A stretch of 64,000 nt of DNA from Methanomassiliicoccus sp. (GCA_033485155.1 JAWQJJ010000001.1:372001-436000); one strand, 5' to 3'; shown: positions 1 to 8,349, counted from the first letter of the stretch. Notes: generated from the sequence alone by a model not told the origin. A program made the numbers and translations.

Positions 1-5
1 TGGCC

Positions 6-905
6 ATGATGAAGCAGATGCTCCCCTCCGGCGACGACGAGACCTTCATCGAGGAGGTATTCCTCGAGTACATGCGCAACATCGATCGGATGAACGCGCT
101 ACTAAAGCGGAGCAGGGACATCCAGCAGGTGATCGACCTCATGGGGAAGTTGGACGTGGAGTATGGGGCACACCAGGACCGCGCCAAGAGCTTCGCCCCT
201 TCGGAGGCGTACGATCTCGGGCTATCCAGCGACCTCCGTCACGTTCTCCCGGTCGAGCTCCTCAAGCTCAAGGTCCCCATCCTCAGAGTCCTATTCTTCT
301 CCCAGCTGCTGGAAGGGAACCTGCTGACCTACGAACTCCGGGGGCTCAACTGGAACGACGCGCCGGAGAAGCGGAAGAAGGGGCCGATCATCGCCCTCAT
401 CGACGCCTCAGGCTCCATGGGCGGGCAGCCGGAGCTGATCGCCAAAGCTTTCATCCTCATGCTGGCAAAGCGCATGGAGCGGGAGGGAAGAGACATCAAG
501 GTCATCCTCTTCGCCGCCTCCGACTGGAAGCTGGAGATCAACCTGGCGGACAAGATGAAGGTGGCCAAGAGCCTCCTGGACACCATGTGCCTCAGTTTCG
601 AAGGTTACACCGACTTCAATTCCGCGCTGCGCCTCGGGCTGGAAGCGGTCAAGGGGGATAAGTGGAACGGCGCGGACGTGCTGTTCTTCACCGACGGCGA
701 GTCCAAAGTATCCGACGAAGGGCTGGTCCGGGAGTGGAACGACTTCAAGAAGCGGACCAGCTCCAGGATCTTCACCCTCATAGTGAACAACGTGAACGCG
801 GGGGGCCTGGAGAAAGTATCCGATAAGATATGGACGCTCCCCACTGGTACCTGGGACGTCGAGGGCAGCCCGTCCAGCATCATAAAATTGGTGGCCCGGG
901 GCTGA
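6..905 (+). CDS. VWA-domain protein, ViaA/CoxE-like (probably 5'-truncated by window edge)
   Basis: The reading frame is open to the first bases of the window, so the true start probably lies upstream; about 299 residues are visible. The C-terminal half is a von Willebrand A domain with a metal-ion (MIDAS) site: DASGSM near residue 135, a later Thr in GYTDF, and the Asp in FFTDGES. The helical N-terminal part and overall form resemble ViaA/CoxE-type VWA proteins, which usually work with a MoxR/RavA AAA+ ATPase in metallocofactor insertion or complex remodelling. The partner is not in the window; it may lie upstream. The family call rests on the VWA motifs; the partner is inferred. Confidence 0.75.
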   Translation: MMKQMLPSGDDETFIEEVFLEYMRNIDRMNALLKRSRDIQQVIDLMGKLDVEYGAHQDRAKSFAPSEAYDLGLSSDLRHVLPVELLKLKVPILRVLFFSQLLEGNLLTYELRGLNWNDAPEKRKKGPIIALIDASGSMGGQPELIAKAFILMLAKRMEREGRDIKVILFAASDWKLEINLADKMKVAKSLLDTMCLSFEGYTDFNSALRLGLEAVKGDKWNGADVLFFTDGESKVSDEGLVREWNDFKKRTSSRIFTLIVNNVNAGGLEKVSDKIWTLPTGTWDVEGSPSSIIKLVARG

Positions 906-954
906 CGCTCCTGGAAGGAGACTATCAATAATCCGGCGTCAGGTCGGATTTGCT

Positions 955-1728
955 ATGATCGTGCTGCTTTCGTATCCCATCACCGGACGGACCCCGCTGT
1001 TCCCCGGAACAGCGCCGGTGGAACTAGGCACAGATGATGGTCCTGAGCGTCCCACGCCGGTGTCCACCGTGGTCCGCTTCAACGCCCATTCGGGCACCCA
1101 CATCGATGCTCCCAGACATTTCTGTCCGCTAGGGTTGACAGTCCAAGAGGCGATCGGGCCGATCAACGAATACGCCACAGTCCTGTGCCTCGATGTGCCG
1201 GCCGAAGGCACTATGGCGCTGACTGAGGGGCATCTCCCTCACATGCCCGCCTCTCATCAGGTGGACGGCGTCCTCATCCGGACCGGCACTCATCGGCGCC
1301 GTGCAGATGCTCAGGCATACAGTGCGGACCACCCGTTTCTCACATCCCCTCTGACCCGCCATCTGGTAGAGTGGTTCCCCCGCCTGAGGATACTGGGCAT
1401 CGACTGCGTATCTCTCGCTCACCCCGATCATGTCGATGAAGGAGCCGAGGTGCACAGGGCTCTTCTCTGCAGGGATCGGCCGATTCTCATCCTGGAGGAT
1501 ATGGACCTTTCATACAACGGCCTCGCTCGAACGTCGTTCAGGCTCATCGTCGTCCCCGTGCTGCACGACCGGCTCGATGGCACTCCGGCGGTCGTGCTTG
1601 CCATCCTTCCTGATCCTTGGTCAGAAGAGCAGGTCGTACAGTTAGAAGGAGGCAAAAAAGACAAAGAACGAGATGGCGACGACCATGGCGGCAATAGTCG
1701 CCCTGGACGGCCTGACCCAGGGCGGTAG
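955..1728 (+). CDS. Cyclase-family (kynurenine formamidase-like) metal hydrolase
   Basis: This 257-residue protein carries the hallmark HSGTHIDAPRHF metal-binding motif (about residues 44-55) of the cyclase family, PF04199, which includes kynurenine formamidase and related amidohydrolases that use two metal ions. The substrate cannot be told from sequence. The family normally ends near AILPDP (about residue 222). Here the frame runs on about 35 more residues of low-complexity basic and acidic sequence, antisense to the Nramp remnant on the other strand. That tail was probably gained when the neighbouring locus was rearranged. The ATG at 955 gives the standard N-terminus; a weak purine stretch precedes it. 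Confidence 0.8.
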   Translation: MIVLLSYPITGRTPLFPGTAPVELGTDDGPERPTPVSTVVRFNAHSGTHIDAPRHFCPLGLTVQEAIGPINEYATVLCLDVPAEGTMALTEGHLPHMPASHQVDGVLIRTGTHRRRADAQAYSADHPFLTSPLTRHLVEWFPRLRILGIDCVSLAHPDHVDEGAEVHRALLCRDRPILILEDMDLSYNGLARTSFRLIVVPVLHDRLDGTPAVVLAILPDPWSEEQVVQLEGGKKDKERDGDDHGGNSRPGRPDPGR

Positions 1729-2598
1729 TCTGGGGACGTTCAGGTACAGGGCGGTAATCGATACGAAGGGAATCTGGATCGCCTCAATGGAGCCGGCCAG
1801 GATCAGGAACTCAACCGGTTCTGGCCTGATGATGATGGCTACTGCAGGCACGATCCCCATGAGCCCGAAAAGGAGGATGAACCGCACGTCCTGGGCCGGA
1901 CCGGGGTCGATCGTGGGGCGAGCTGTTTTAACAGGAGGCCGAGGCTCTCGGTGAACATTCGGCTCCATCCGTCCAAGTTGGTGATGACCGGGCTCCAGAA
2001 GGCGATGAACGCCGCCACGATCATCGTCCATGTGCCCACCGGCCCCCACACTGCACCGAGCAGTCGGCTCAGCACATCGGTGACCGCATCACCCTCTGGC
2101 ACCAGACCTTCCGGCCGTAGCAGCTCGGTCCCCAACACCAGGAGGGAGATGAGGAGGACCAGGATAAGGGCCGAGGAAACGACGGTGGATGTGGTCATTA
2201 ACCTAATCCATCTCTTTGCTTCCGACACCTCATGCTCGTTCAGGGGTGCATACTTGTCTGCCGTCATTCCATTAGGAGTACCTTCCCTCCCTTCATGCTC
2301 ACCCAGAGCCGCCCCGAACCCGCGCGCCGATAGCCAGTACGAGAACCAGATAAGTCCGGCCGCTCCGGACATCATGAACCCGATCCATGGCAGGATCTCG
2401 CTCAGGTCCAGCCCCTCAACGCTGGAGTAGAGGCCCTGAACAAGAGTGGCCGGTGCGGAGAACAGAAGGCCTGCAGTGATCACCAGGGCGATGGCTAGCA
2501 CCAGGATCCACAGGACGGCGTAATCGTACAGCGAAGCGATCCTCGGAGTGAAGAGGAGTTTCCCTGTGGCGATCGCCGAGGTCATCCATATTATGCCC
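1642..2598 (-). pseudogene. Nramp-family metal transporter remnant (N-terminal truncation, internal deletion, frameshift)
   Basis: Two overlapping minus-strand frames together resemble an Nramp-type divalent metal transporter. The first begins with the typical N-terminal stretch GIIWMTSAI (about 2590) but passes directly from the first helices into a mid-protein helix region, so roughly a third of the protein appears missing. Near 1905-1930 the frame shifts, and the C-terminal helices (FILLFGLMGIVPA to the TAA at 1642) continue in another frame. There is no start codon of its own; the N-terminus is fused out of frame to an oxidoreductase fragment. It is most likely a decayed gene. A sequencing error could explain the frameshift but not the deletion and fusion together. 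Confidence 0.7.
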
Positions 2599-2904
2599 GC
2601 TCCCGACCGCCATCCAGAACCTGCGGGGAAACATCTCGGCAAGGGTGGCCGCGGCCTGCGCCACTATGGCCGGGTTGTACCTCTGCACCGGCGCGGTAAT
2701 CACCCCGAACGGAATGCGGGTGACCTGGATTGCCGCCCCCAGCCAAGACCACACGAACCCACTGTGGCCCTGCTCGCGGCTCCAAGGATGAAAATGGTCG
2801 GAGGACAAAGCACCGTTGAAACCTGCCGCCTCCGCCTTTCTGACCAATTCGAGCAGACGGCTCGGCGGGAACTGTTCATGGGAAGCGTGGTAGCCGACGA
2901 TCAT
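2599..2904 (-). pseudogene. Luciferase-like flavin oxidoreductase, N-terminal fragment only
   Basis: The first ~104 residues from the ATG at 2904 match the N-terminus of the bacterial-luciferase-like (LLM) superfamily, close to the 'flavin revert' subgroup with SSDHFHPW and GHSGF motifs, ending at FWMAVGSG. Full-length members are about 320 residues. After the GSG the similarity stops and the sequence becomes Nramp-like in a different frame, with the junction near 2595-2600. In its own frame it runs to a stop at 2416 as unrelated residues. The fragment keeps its start but cannot form the TIM-barrel active site. It looks like the product of a deletion that joined two neighbouring genes. Confidence 0.7.
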
Positions 2905-2914
2905 TGATGTTCCT

Positions 2915-2958
2915 CGGTCCGACGATCATTCATAGATGGCTGAGGTCATGTCGGACCG
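2915..2958. repeat. 9-bp perfect inverted repeat upstream of the oxidoreductase fragment
   Basis: CGGTCCGAC (2915-2923) and GTCGGACCG (2950-2958) are perfect inverted copies 26 nt apart, just 5' of the minus-strand oxidoreductase fragment. CGACGATCATT also occurs twice nearby (about 2896 and 2920). This may be a leftover operator or a rearrangement scar. The rest of 2959-3150 shows no gene or clear signal. Confidence 0.4.
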
Positions 2959-3150
2959 GTGTCCCTTCGTACAGGAGATATTAATCCCTGTTTTGTCGCC
3001 CGGTCGTTCAACAGCGCCTTTGGCCGCAGGAACGCGCCATTGCCTTCGAGCCATAACGCGATCAGGAACGGCATCCGCTCGCGGTCGAGAACGGTCCGAT
3101 GCCAAAACCATCATTCCGTGGGAGCCTACTGGCCTGGTAAGGCGCTCATG

Positions 3151-3258
3151 TCAGGCGTACATCATGTAGATGATGAAACCGGCGGCCACCGAGGCGATCT
3201 CTCCGGCGATGCACAAGACGGTGACGATCAACTTGCTCAAACTCTCGCCCCTTCGCAT
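3151..3258 (-). CDS. Possible 35-residue single-span membrane protein
   Basis: A short minus-strand frame from ATG 3258 to TGA 3151 encodes a basic N-terminus (MRRGESLSK) followed by about 24 mostly hydrophobic residues ending FIIYMMYA. An in-frame GTG at 3273 would add five residues. This is the layout of a small single-span membrane protein. No strong ribosome site is visible; a weak TATA-like stretch lies near 3318-3330. It sits alone in a 586-nt gap. I do not recognise it. Hydrophobicity and frame are seen; that it is expressed is inferred. Confidence 0.35.
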   Translation of the reverse strand: MRRGESLSKLIVTVLCIAGEIASVAAGFIIYMMYA

Positions 3259-3429
3259 TAGCTTCGGTTCCACGGCTATCTAACCCTTTCTGAGGTCGCT
3301 GCGATGGGGCGAGACCATTTTCAAATAGGCGACATGCTTATCCCGACGTAGGTTGGAACAAATGGGCCGCCGAAGCGCTTCAGTCTGTTCATCGATCCGC
3401 TTCCGCAGCTTCAGCTTTGTTTTTTGACG

Positions 3430-3456
3430 GCCTGCGCGTGAGCACGCGGCAGGCCT
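3430..3456 (+). promoter_or_regulatory. Strong hairpin in the leader of ADH synthase
   Basis: GGCCTGC (3430-3436) pairs with GCAGGCC (3450-3456), and GCGT (3437-3440) with ACGC (3445-3448), closing a GAGC tetraloop with one bulged G. It lies 34 nt before the ATG of the ADH synthase gene. No T tract follows it on either strand, so it does not look like a terminator. A leader control element is possible. Confidence 0.45.
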
Positions 3457-3490
3457 GATCGTTCCACCATGTACCACGAGGTGAAATGGC

Positions 3491-4288
3491 ATGAGCTATA
3501 CTGGAAAGGCAGTGCGTTTGGAAAGGATTATCAACAGGGATACCGGCAGGACGGTCATCGTCCCGATGGACCACGGGATGAGCCTGGGCCCCATAAGCGG
3601 GCTGGAGAGCATGGGCGATACGGTCAACAAGGCCGCCGAGGGGGGCGCCAATGCCGTCCTGGGCCATCTGGGACTGGCTCTCCATGGTCATCGGCGGCAC
3701 GGCAAGGACATCGGGCTGATCATGCACCTGTCGGCCTCTACCTCCCTGTCCCCGGACCCCAACGACAAGGTGCTGGTGACCACGGTGGAGGAAGCGATCA
3801 AGATGGGCGCCGACGGTGTCTCGGTTCACATCAACGTCGGGGCGGAGACCGAGGGTGAGATGCTGAGGGCGCTGGGCACAACATCCATGAAGTGCCGGGA
3901 GTGGGGGATGCCCTTGGTGGCCATGATGTATCCCCGGGGCCGGAAGATCGCCGCAGAGAGGTCCGCCGAGTACGTGAAGATCGCGGCCCGGGCGGCGGCG
4001 GAGCTGGGGGCGGACATCGTGAAGACGAGCTATACTGGTAGCGTGGAGACCTTCCGGGAGGTCGTGCGGGGGTGCCCCGTGCCGGTAGTTGTCGCCGGAG
4101 GCCCTCGGATGGACACCACCGAGCACATCCTGGAGATGGTACGCGACTCCATCGAGGCGGGGGGAGCGGGAGTGGCCATCGGCCGTAACGTGTTCCAGGC
4201 GAACGACATGGTGGGCATGCTGAAAGCAATCTCCTCGGTCGTCCACGAGGACGCCACGGTGGAGGAGGCGATGCGGCTCATCAAGTGA
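3491..4288 (+). CDS. aroA': 2-amino-3,7-dideoxy-D-threo-hept-6-ulosonate (ADH) synthase
   Basis: This 265-residue DhnA/FbaB-type class I aldolase matches the archaeal ADH synthase that starts the alternative shikimate route (condensing 6-deoxy-5-ketofructose 1-phosphate with aspartate semialdehyde). Visible marks are the N-terminal LERI...[12 protein letters not shown] block, the Schiff-base lysine in DIVKTSYTG (about residue 178) and the phosphate-binding VVVAGG and GVAIGRN loops. The start at 3491 is set by a strong GAGGTGA site 6 nt upstream. It is monocistronic; the next gene is convergent. A fructose-bisphosphate aldolase is the main alternative, but the N-terminal signature favours ADH synthase. 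Confidence 0.85.
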   Translation: MSYTGKAVRLERIINRDTGRTVIVPMDHGMSLGPISGLESMGDTVNKAAEGGANAVLGHLGLALHGHRRHGKDIGLIMHLSASTSLSPDPNDKVLVTTVEEAIKMGADGVSVHINVGAETEGEMLRALGTTSMKCREWGMPLVAMMYPRGRKIAAERSAEYVKIAARAAAELGADIVKTSYTGSVETFREVVRGCPVPVVVAGGPRMDTTEHILEMVRDSIEAGGAGVAIGRNVFQANDMVGMLKAISSVVHEDATVEEAMRLIK

Positions 4289-4303
4289 ACGTCGGGTAGG
4301 CGA

Positions 4304-5044
4304 TCACCTCTCCCTCCACCTCGACTTGCGGATGCCGATGTACAGGAACACGAGGGTCAGGGAGAGGACCACTGCCGCGTCCAGGACCATGGTTCCCAAA
4401 GGCACGACCACGAAGCCGGCCAGGGCCTGCACAAGGCGGGCGGTGTAGGTCGTGGGCGAGAGGTAGGCGAGCCACTGGAAAGGTTGGGGGATGAGGTTCA
4501 GCGGGTAGTACACCGGGGCCAGGGTGGAGAACAGGGTGGTGATGAGCCGTGAAAACCCGAAGCTCTGCACAATGTCCGAAGACACCGTGGCCAGGGCGAA
4601 GCCCAAGGACACCGAGGTGAGGAACATGAGCAGCATGACCACGGCGATGGCTAGGGCCTGTATCGCGGTCACCGGGACGAACAGGGCGAAGAGCGCGATC
4701 AGGATGACGAGGGCGGGGGAGCTATAGATAAGCTCGGAGAGCGCCATCCCCGCCACGTACGACCCGGCGCCGGTGGGGGACGCTACCACCATCTCCTGCA
4801 GCCGGAAGTCGTTCTTGAGGTGGGAGAGGTCGGCCTGCAGGAACATTCCGCTCTGGAACATGGTCATGATCATGCCTCCCAGGATGGCCACTCCCAGCAG
4901 CTCGCCGCGGCTCACAAAGAAGATGAGGATGAGGAAGGAGAGCGGCGAGATGAGGGTGTTGATCAAGATCACAGGATAGTTTCTCATCTCGTAGATAGCG
5001 TTCACCAGGATCGAGGCCAGGAGCTGGCTGGAGAGCTTGCTCAT
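4304..5044 (-). CDS. ABC-2 type transporter permease
   Basis: The 246-residue protein has about six hydrophobic segments, typical of an ABC-2 exporter permease, with a short cytoplasmic N-terminus (MSKLSSQLLASI). The ATG at 5044 overlaps the TGA of the upstream ATPase gene (ATGA), so the two are translationally coupled. A longer open frame continues upstream to 5650 but is only the out-of-frame complement of the ATPase gene. With the ATPase it would form a simple drug-, lipid- or polysaccharide-type exporter; the substrate is not evident. Confidence 0.88.
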   Translation of the reverse strand: MSKLSSQLLASILVNAIYEMRNYPVILINTLISPLSFLILIFFVSRGELLGVAILGGMIMTMFQSGMFLQADLSHLKNDFRLQEMVVASPTGAGSYVAGMALSELIYSSPALVILIALFALFVPVTAIQALAIAVVMLLMFLTSVSLGFALATVSSDIVQSFGFSRLITTLFSTLAPVYYPLNLIPQPFQWLAYLSPTTYTARLVQALAGFVVVPLGTMVLDAAVVLSLTLVFLYIGIRKSRWRER

Positions 5045-5961
5045 TCCCCTCCCTCCCCGTTCTCGCCGTCCAACTTTCTTCCTACCGCCTGATAGAAGAT
5101 GTCCTCCAGCGAGACCGGGTTCAGGGAAAACCGTACCCCCCTGGAGATGAGGGCTTTGGACAGAGTATGGGAACCCTCCTCGGTGGTCATGACCTGAGAG
5201 AACCCATCCCTGCCCACCATCACCCGGCCCTCGAACGGGGGGAGCTCGATGCCGGTCGGGAACCGGAGCACATACTGGTGCCCGATCCCCGTTCTCAGCT
5301 CGTCCATCGTTCCCAAGGCCAAAAGCCGGCCGCTGTCCAGGATCCCGATGCGGCCGGCGATGGCCTCGGCCTCCTCCAGATAGTGGGTGGTCATGAACAG
5401 GAAGCGGTCCTTGCTTATCTCCATCAACAGGTCCCACAGCTCCTTGCGGGAAATGGGGTCCAGGCCGGTGCTCGGCTCGTCCAGGAATATGAGGTCCGCA
5501 CCCGAGGCGATGACCATGGCCACAAGGGTCTTCCGCTTCATCCCTCCGGACAGCATGCGGTTCAGACGGTCGGCGTGCTCCTGAATGCCCACCAAAGCCA
5601 CGGCTTCCCGGGCCTTGCTCTTCGCCTCCCGGTACCCCATCCCCCGCCAAAGCAGATAGGAGGTGATCATCTGCACCGGGGACATCCAGGGGATGGTCCT
5701 CCCCTCCTGTGGAACCACCGCCATGCGGTTCCTCAGCTCGGCCGCATCGTCCATCACGTCCAGCCCGTCGATGGTCGCCCGCCCGGTGCTGGGCTCCAGA
5801 AGGGTTGACAGGATCCTTGTCAGCGTGGTCTTTCCCGCCCCGTTCCGCCCGATGAGAGCGAAGATGCCCGTGGTCGGAATGGTGAAGCTGACCGCGGAGA
5901 GCGCTTCCTTTCCGTTGTCATAGACCTTGGCTAAATCTTGGCAGGAGATCTCGTTGACCAT
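5041..5961 (-). CDS. ABC transporter ATP-binding protein (ABC-2 exporter)
   Basis: This 306-residue ATPase has Walker A GRNGAGKT (about residues 38-45), the LSGGM signature, Walker B LIFLDEP followed by STGLD, and the switch His in MTTHYLEEAE. The C-terminal ~80 residues form the extra domain common in CcmA/NatA-type exporters. It overlaps the permease gene by 4 nt and is the first gene of this two-gene operon. The upstream 204-nt region to the divergent gene at 6166 holds the promoters of both. Confidence 0.92.
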   Translation of the reverse strand: MVNEISCQDLAKVYDNGKEALSAVSFTIPTTGIFALIGRNGAGKTTLTRILSTLLEPSTGRATIDGLDVMDDAAELRNRMAVVPQEGRTIPWMSPVQMITSYLLWRGMGYREAKSKAREAVALVGIQEHADRLNRMLSGGMKRKTLVAMVIASGADLIFLDEPSTGLDPISRKELWDLLMEISKDRFLFMTTHYLEEAEAIAGRIGILDSGRLLALGTMDELRTGIGHQYVLRFPTGIELPPFEGRVMVGRDGFSQVMTTEEGSHTLSKALISRGVRFSLNPVSLEDIFYQAVGRKLDGENGEGGE

Positions 5962-6165
5962 CGCCCCCCTCCATCCGAACCTGGGAGTAGATGGTCTTTC
6001 CGGTATTTTTCTCAGGATGCCGCAAGCGGCCCAGGAGGATCGACGCCGGTGGCCGTCCTTCTCGCCCTATCCTTTTCATCGAGATAGGCGTAGGAGATTT
6101 TCTTTCACCCTCTACGCATGATTATTATACCGTTAGATTAAGTATATTCTCCCGGAGGAAAAAGG

Positions 6166-6474
6166 ATGCTAGTGATGCAGGTGACAAGGCACCCGGCCGA
6201 TCTTTGCCCCGCCTACCACGATAAGTTCCGGGAGATAACCGTGCAATGGTACGAGAACATCGAGAGCATAGCCTCAAAGTTCGGAGTGAAGTTCCTGGGG
6301 TCCTGGGACGACCATGCCGATCATAGCGTGTACGTGCTCTACGACACTCCCAGCATGGACAACCTCATGGGGATGATGATGGACCCCGTGGCGTCGGGCC
6401 CCATGGCCTTCTGCAGCGGCCGGGTGTTCCCGGTGTTCGATCACCAGACGACCTTGAACATGATAAAGAAATGA
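6166..6474 (+). CDS. Small conserved archaeal protein, DUF3303-like
   Basis: A 102-residue soluble protein with a dimeric alpha-beta barrel feel: an N-terminal strand (MLVMQVTRHPADLCP), a helix, a GSWDDHADHSVYVLYD strand pair and a Met-rich helix. It resembles the short DUF3303-like proteins of unknown role. GGAGG at about 6151-6155 fits ATG 6166; ATG 6175 is the alternative. A TATA-like stretch (AAGTATATT) lies about 20 nt further up, and a strong hairpin plus T tract follows the gene, so it is probably a single-gene transcript. Confidence 0.65.
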   Translation: MLVMQVTRHPADLCPAYHDKFREITVQWYENIESIASKFGVKFLGSWDDHADHSVYVLYDTPSMDNLMGMMMDPVASGPMAFCSGRVFPVFDHQTTLNMIKK

Positions 6475-6486
6475 GCTGTTCGTTCC

Positions 6487-6513
6487 GGCGGCGATGCCCC
6501 CGCCGCCCTTTTT
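6487..6513 (+). terminator. Hairpin-plus-T-tract terminator
   Basis: GGCGGCG (6487-6493) pairs perfectly with CGCCGCC (6501-6507) over a 7-nt loop, followed at once by CTTTTTCTTC. It ends the DUF3303-like gene and insulates the downstream CobW gene. Confidence 0.7.
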
Positions 6514-6582
6514 CTTCACTTTCGTTGCTGGGGAGCAAAAGTTTTATCAGCGCCCATCGTTGACGGGCGTTAAGTGGAAATC

Positions 6583-7656
6583 ATGACCACAAGGATCGCT
6601 ATCCTGGGAGGGTTCCTCGGATCGGGGAAGACCACCCTTATGATCAAGCTCGCCACCGAGCTAGCCAAGTCCGGCAGCGCGGTCGGTCTCATCACCAACG
6701 ACCAGGGGGAGACCCTGGTGGACACCCAGTACTCGAGGGACATGGGGTTCAACGTGGCCGAGGTGCTTCGGGGATGCTTTTGCTGCAAGTTCAACGACCT
6801 GATCATGTCCGCCCGCGGCCTGGTCGCCGACCATAAGCCAGACTTCATCATCGCCGAGCCGGTGGGCAGCTGCACCGACCTCCAGGCGACGGTGATGGCC
6901 CCCTTGCGGTCGATTTATGGCGACGAGTTCGAGGTCGCTCCGCTGATGGTCCTGGTGGATGCCGGATCGCTCAAGGAGGCGGTCCCCGACCCCGAGACGC
7001 TGAACGGTTACCTGCGCAAGCACCAGATCGAGGAGGCCGAGGTTGTGGTCCTTTCCAAGGTCGATACCGTGGAGCAGAAGGACCTGGCGGCATTGCGGGA
7101 GGTGCTGAGGAACTACAATCCCTCGGCCGAGATCATCGATTATTCAGCGGTCAGCGGTGATGGGGTAAAGGCCATCCTGGAGACTGTGCGCTCGGGCAGG
7201 AGGTCGCAGCATTCGCCAGTGGACATCGATTACGACCGCTATGCGGCGGCAGAGGCGGAGCTGGGGTGGTACAACGGCACCTTCCGCTTCACCCTGCCAG
7301 CCAGGACCGATTCCTACGACGTCGCTCTCAAGCTCATCGGCTACATTTCCTCGCAGTACGGGGATGCTGACCTGGCGCACGTCAAGCTCATCCTCCGGTC
7401 GGAGAAGAACGCCCTGAAGATGAACCTGGTGAACGGCAACGTCAACGTCGACGGGGTCAAGGGGTCCCGGTACGGTGAGGGAGCGACGGTGCTGAACCTC
7501 AACGCTCGTGTGGTATCCTCGCCGGACAAGCTCGCCGAGGTCATACGGGAAGCGGTGCGGATCGCCCTAGACGCCCCCCGGGTGGAGGTAGAGGGCTTCG
7601 AGGATACCTGCTTCTCCCCGTCCCGCCCCAATCCTACCCACCGCATGACCGATTGA
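6583..7656 (+). CDS. CobW/COG0523-family GTPase (metallochaperone-like), paralogue 1
   Basis: The N-terminal G domain has the P-loop GGFLGSGKTT (about residues 8-17), the ITNDQG switch, the GCFCCK metal-binding CxCC motif (about residue 67), AEPVGS and SKVD. The C-terminal ~150 residues are family-specific. COG0523 GTPases deliver Zn, Co or other metals to target enzymes; here a corrinoid or metal-insertion role would suit the organism, but the target is unknown. ATG 6583 is preferred over GTG 6574 because it gives the MTTR start shared with the second paralogue. A TATA-like AGTTTTATC lies near 6540, followed by a 5-bp CGCCC/GGGCG hairpin (6551-6569) in the leader. Confidence 0.82.
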   Translation: MTTRIAILGGFLGSGKTTLMIKLATELAKSGSAVGLITNDQGETLVDTQYSRDMGFNVAEVLRGCFCCKFNDLIMSARGLVADHKPDFIIAEPVGSCTDLQATVMAPLRSIYGDEFEVAPLMVLVDAGSLKEAVPDPETLNGYLRKHQIEEAEVVVLSKVDTVEQKDLAALREVLRNYNPSAEIIDYSAVSGDGVKAILETVRSGRRSQHSPVDIDYDRYAAAEAELGWYNGTFRFTLPARTDSYDVALKLIGYISSQYGDADLAHVKLILRSEKNALKMNLVNGNVNVDGVKGSRYGEGATVLNLNARVVSSPDKLAEVIREAVRIALDAPRVEVEGFEDTCFSPSRPNPTHRMTD

Positions 7657-7686
7657 TCTTACGGCCGGGAGCGGCCAGTAAAACTT

Positions 7687-7716
7687 TTCAAATATTTGAG
7701 TGTTCATTCAAATATT
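7687..7716 (+). promoter_or_regulatory. Tandem 10-bp repeats abutting the regulator's start codon (candidate operator)
   Basis: TTCAAATATT occurs at 7687-7696 and again at 7707-7716, exactly 20 bp apart (two helical turns). The second copy directly abuts the ATG at 7717. The first overlaps the palindrome CAAATATTTG (7689-7698), which also sits where a TATA box for a leaderless transcript would be. This layout suits autoregulation. Confidence 0.55.
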
Positions 7717-8349
7717 ATGGCCGGGTGCAAGATCGAGATCGCATACATCGACCCGGAGGTCTACACCTCTATCGTGAACCACGACATGCGGCGTTCCATC
7801 CTCCGAAACCTGTACGTAATGGCGCTGGACCATCCGGTGACCAAACAGGAGCTGGCCGATCGGGTGAACATAGGCTACCATCAGCTGGTGTATCAGCTCA
7901 GCCACCAGCTACGCGACTTCTGGACGGTGGTGGATGAGAAGAAGGTGCGGGGCACCAGGCAGGAATACTTGGCCCCGGCGGCCCCTGGAACCATTCACAT
8001 TACTATCGGCAGGGACGGAAGGATCTTCGTGGTCGATCCCCTGGCCAACCTCTTCGGGCCGCTGGCCAAGGTTGGCACAAGATGCGACGGGTGCTCGCCT
8101 AAGGAGATGGAGCGCTGCTTGGAATTCGTCCGAAACGGATGCTGCTATAGCTCGGAGCCCTCGGCGGAGGAAAGGGCCACCTTGGCGGCCAACGGTCGGG
8201 AGGGCACCATACGGCCGGTGGACATGGCCATACTGTGCGCGCTGAAAGGGGTGGCCAGCCGGAAGGCTTGCACCGTCAGCATTCCCTGCGACAGCTGCCC
8301 GTTCCTGCGGCGAGCCATATGCATCGATGGCCTGAGCGATCAAAGCTAG
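7717..8349 (+). CDS. Winged-helix regulator with Cys-rich C-terminal sensor region
   Basis: Residues ~10-90 form an ArsR-like winged helix (VTKQELADRVNIGYHQLVYQL recognition region, then a wing). The C-terminal ~120 residues are rich in Cys: CDGC, MERC, GCC, ILC, KAC, CDSC and AIC. This looks like a metal, Fe-S or cofactor sensing site. It lies between two CobW paralogues on the same strand and may control them. ATG 7717 is chosen because the TATA-like stretch at 7685-7698 would put the transcript start there; ATG 7696 would add seven residues. I do not recognise a named family for the C-terminal region; the sensing role is inferred. Confidence 0.7.
   Translation: MAGCKIEIAYIDPEVYTSIVNHDMRRSILRNLYVMALDHPVTKQELADRVNIGYHQLVYQLSHQLRDFWTVVDEKKVRGTRQEYLAPAAPGTIHITIGRDGRIFVVDPLANLFGPLAKVGTRCDGCSPKEMERCLEFVRNGCCYSSEPSAEERATLAANGREGTIRPVDMAILCALKGVASRKACTVSIPCDSCPFLRRAICIDGLSDQS

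Noticed and set aside
4304-5650. 448-residue open frame across the ABC permease and ATPase genes
   Set aside because: Only the last 246 residues are membrane-permease sequence; the upstream part is a low-complexity shadow of the ATPase gene, and an ATGA overlap gives a clear start at 5044.
5990-6125. Short frames between the ABC ATPase and the DUF3303-like gene
   Set aside because: No ribosome site, and composition changes across the frame; the region is best read as a divergent promoter.
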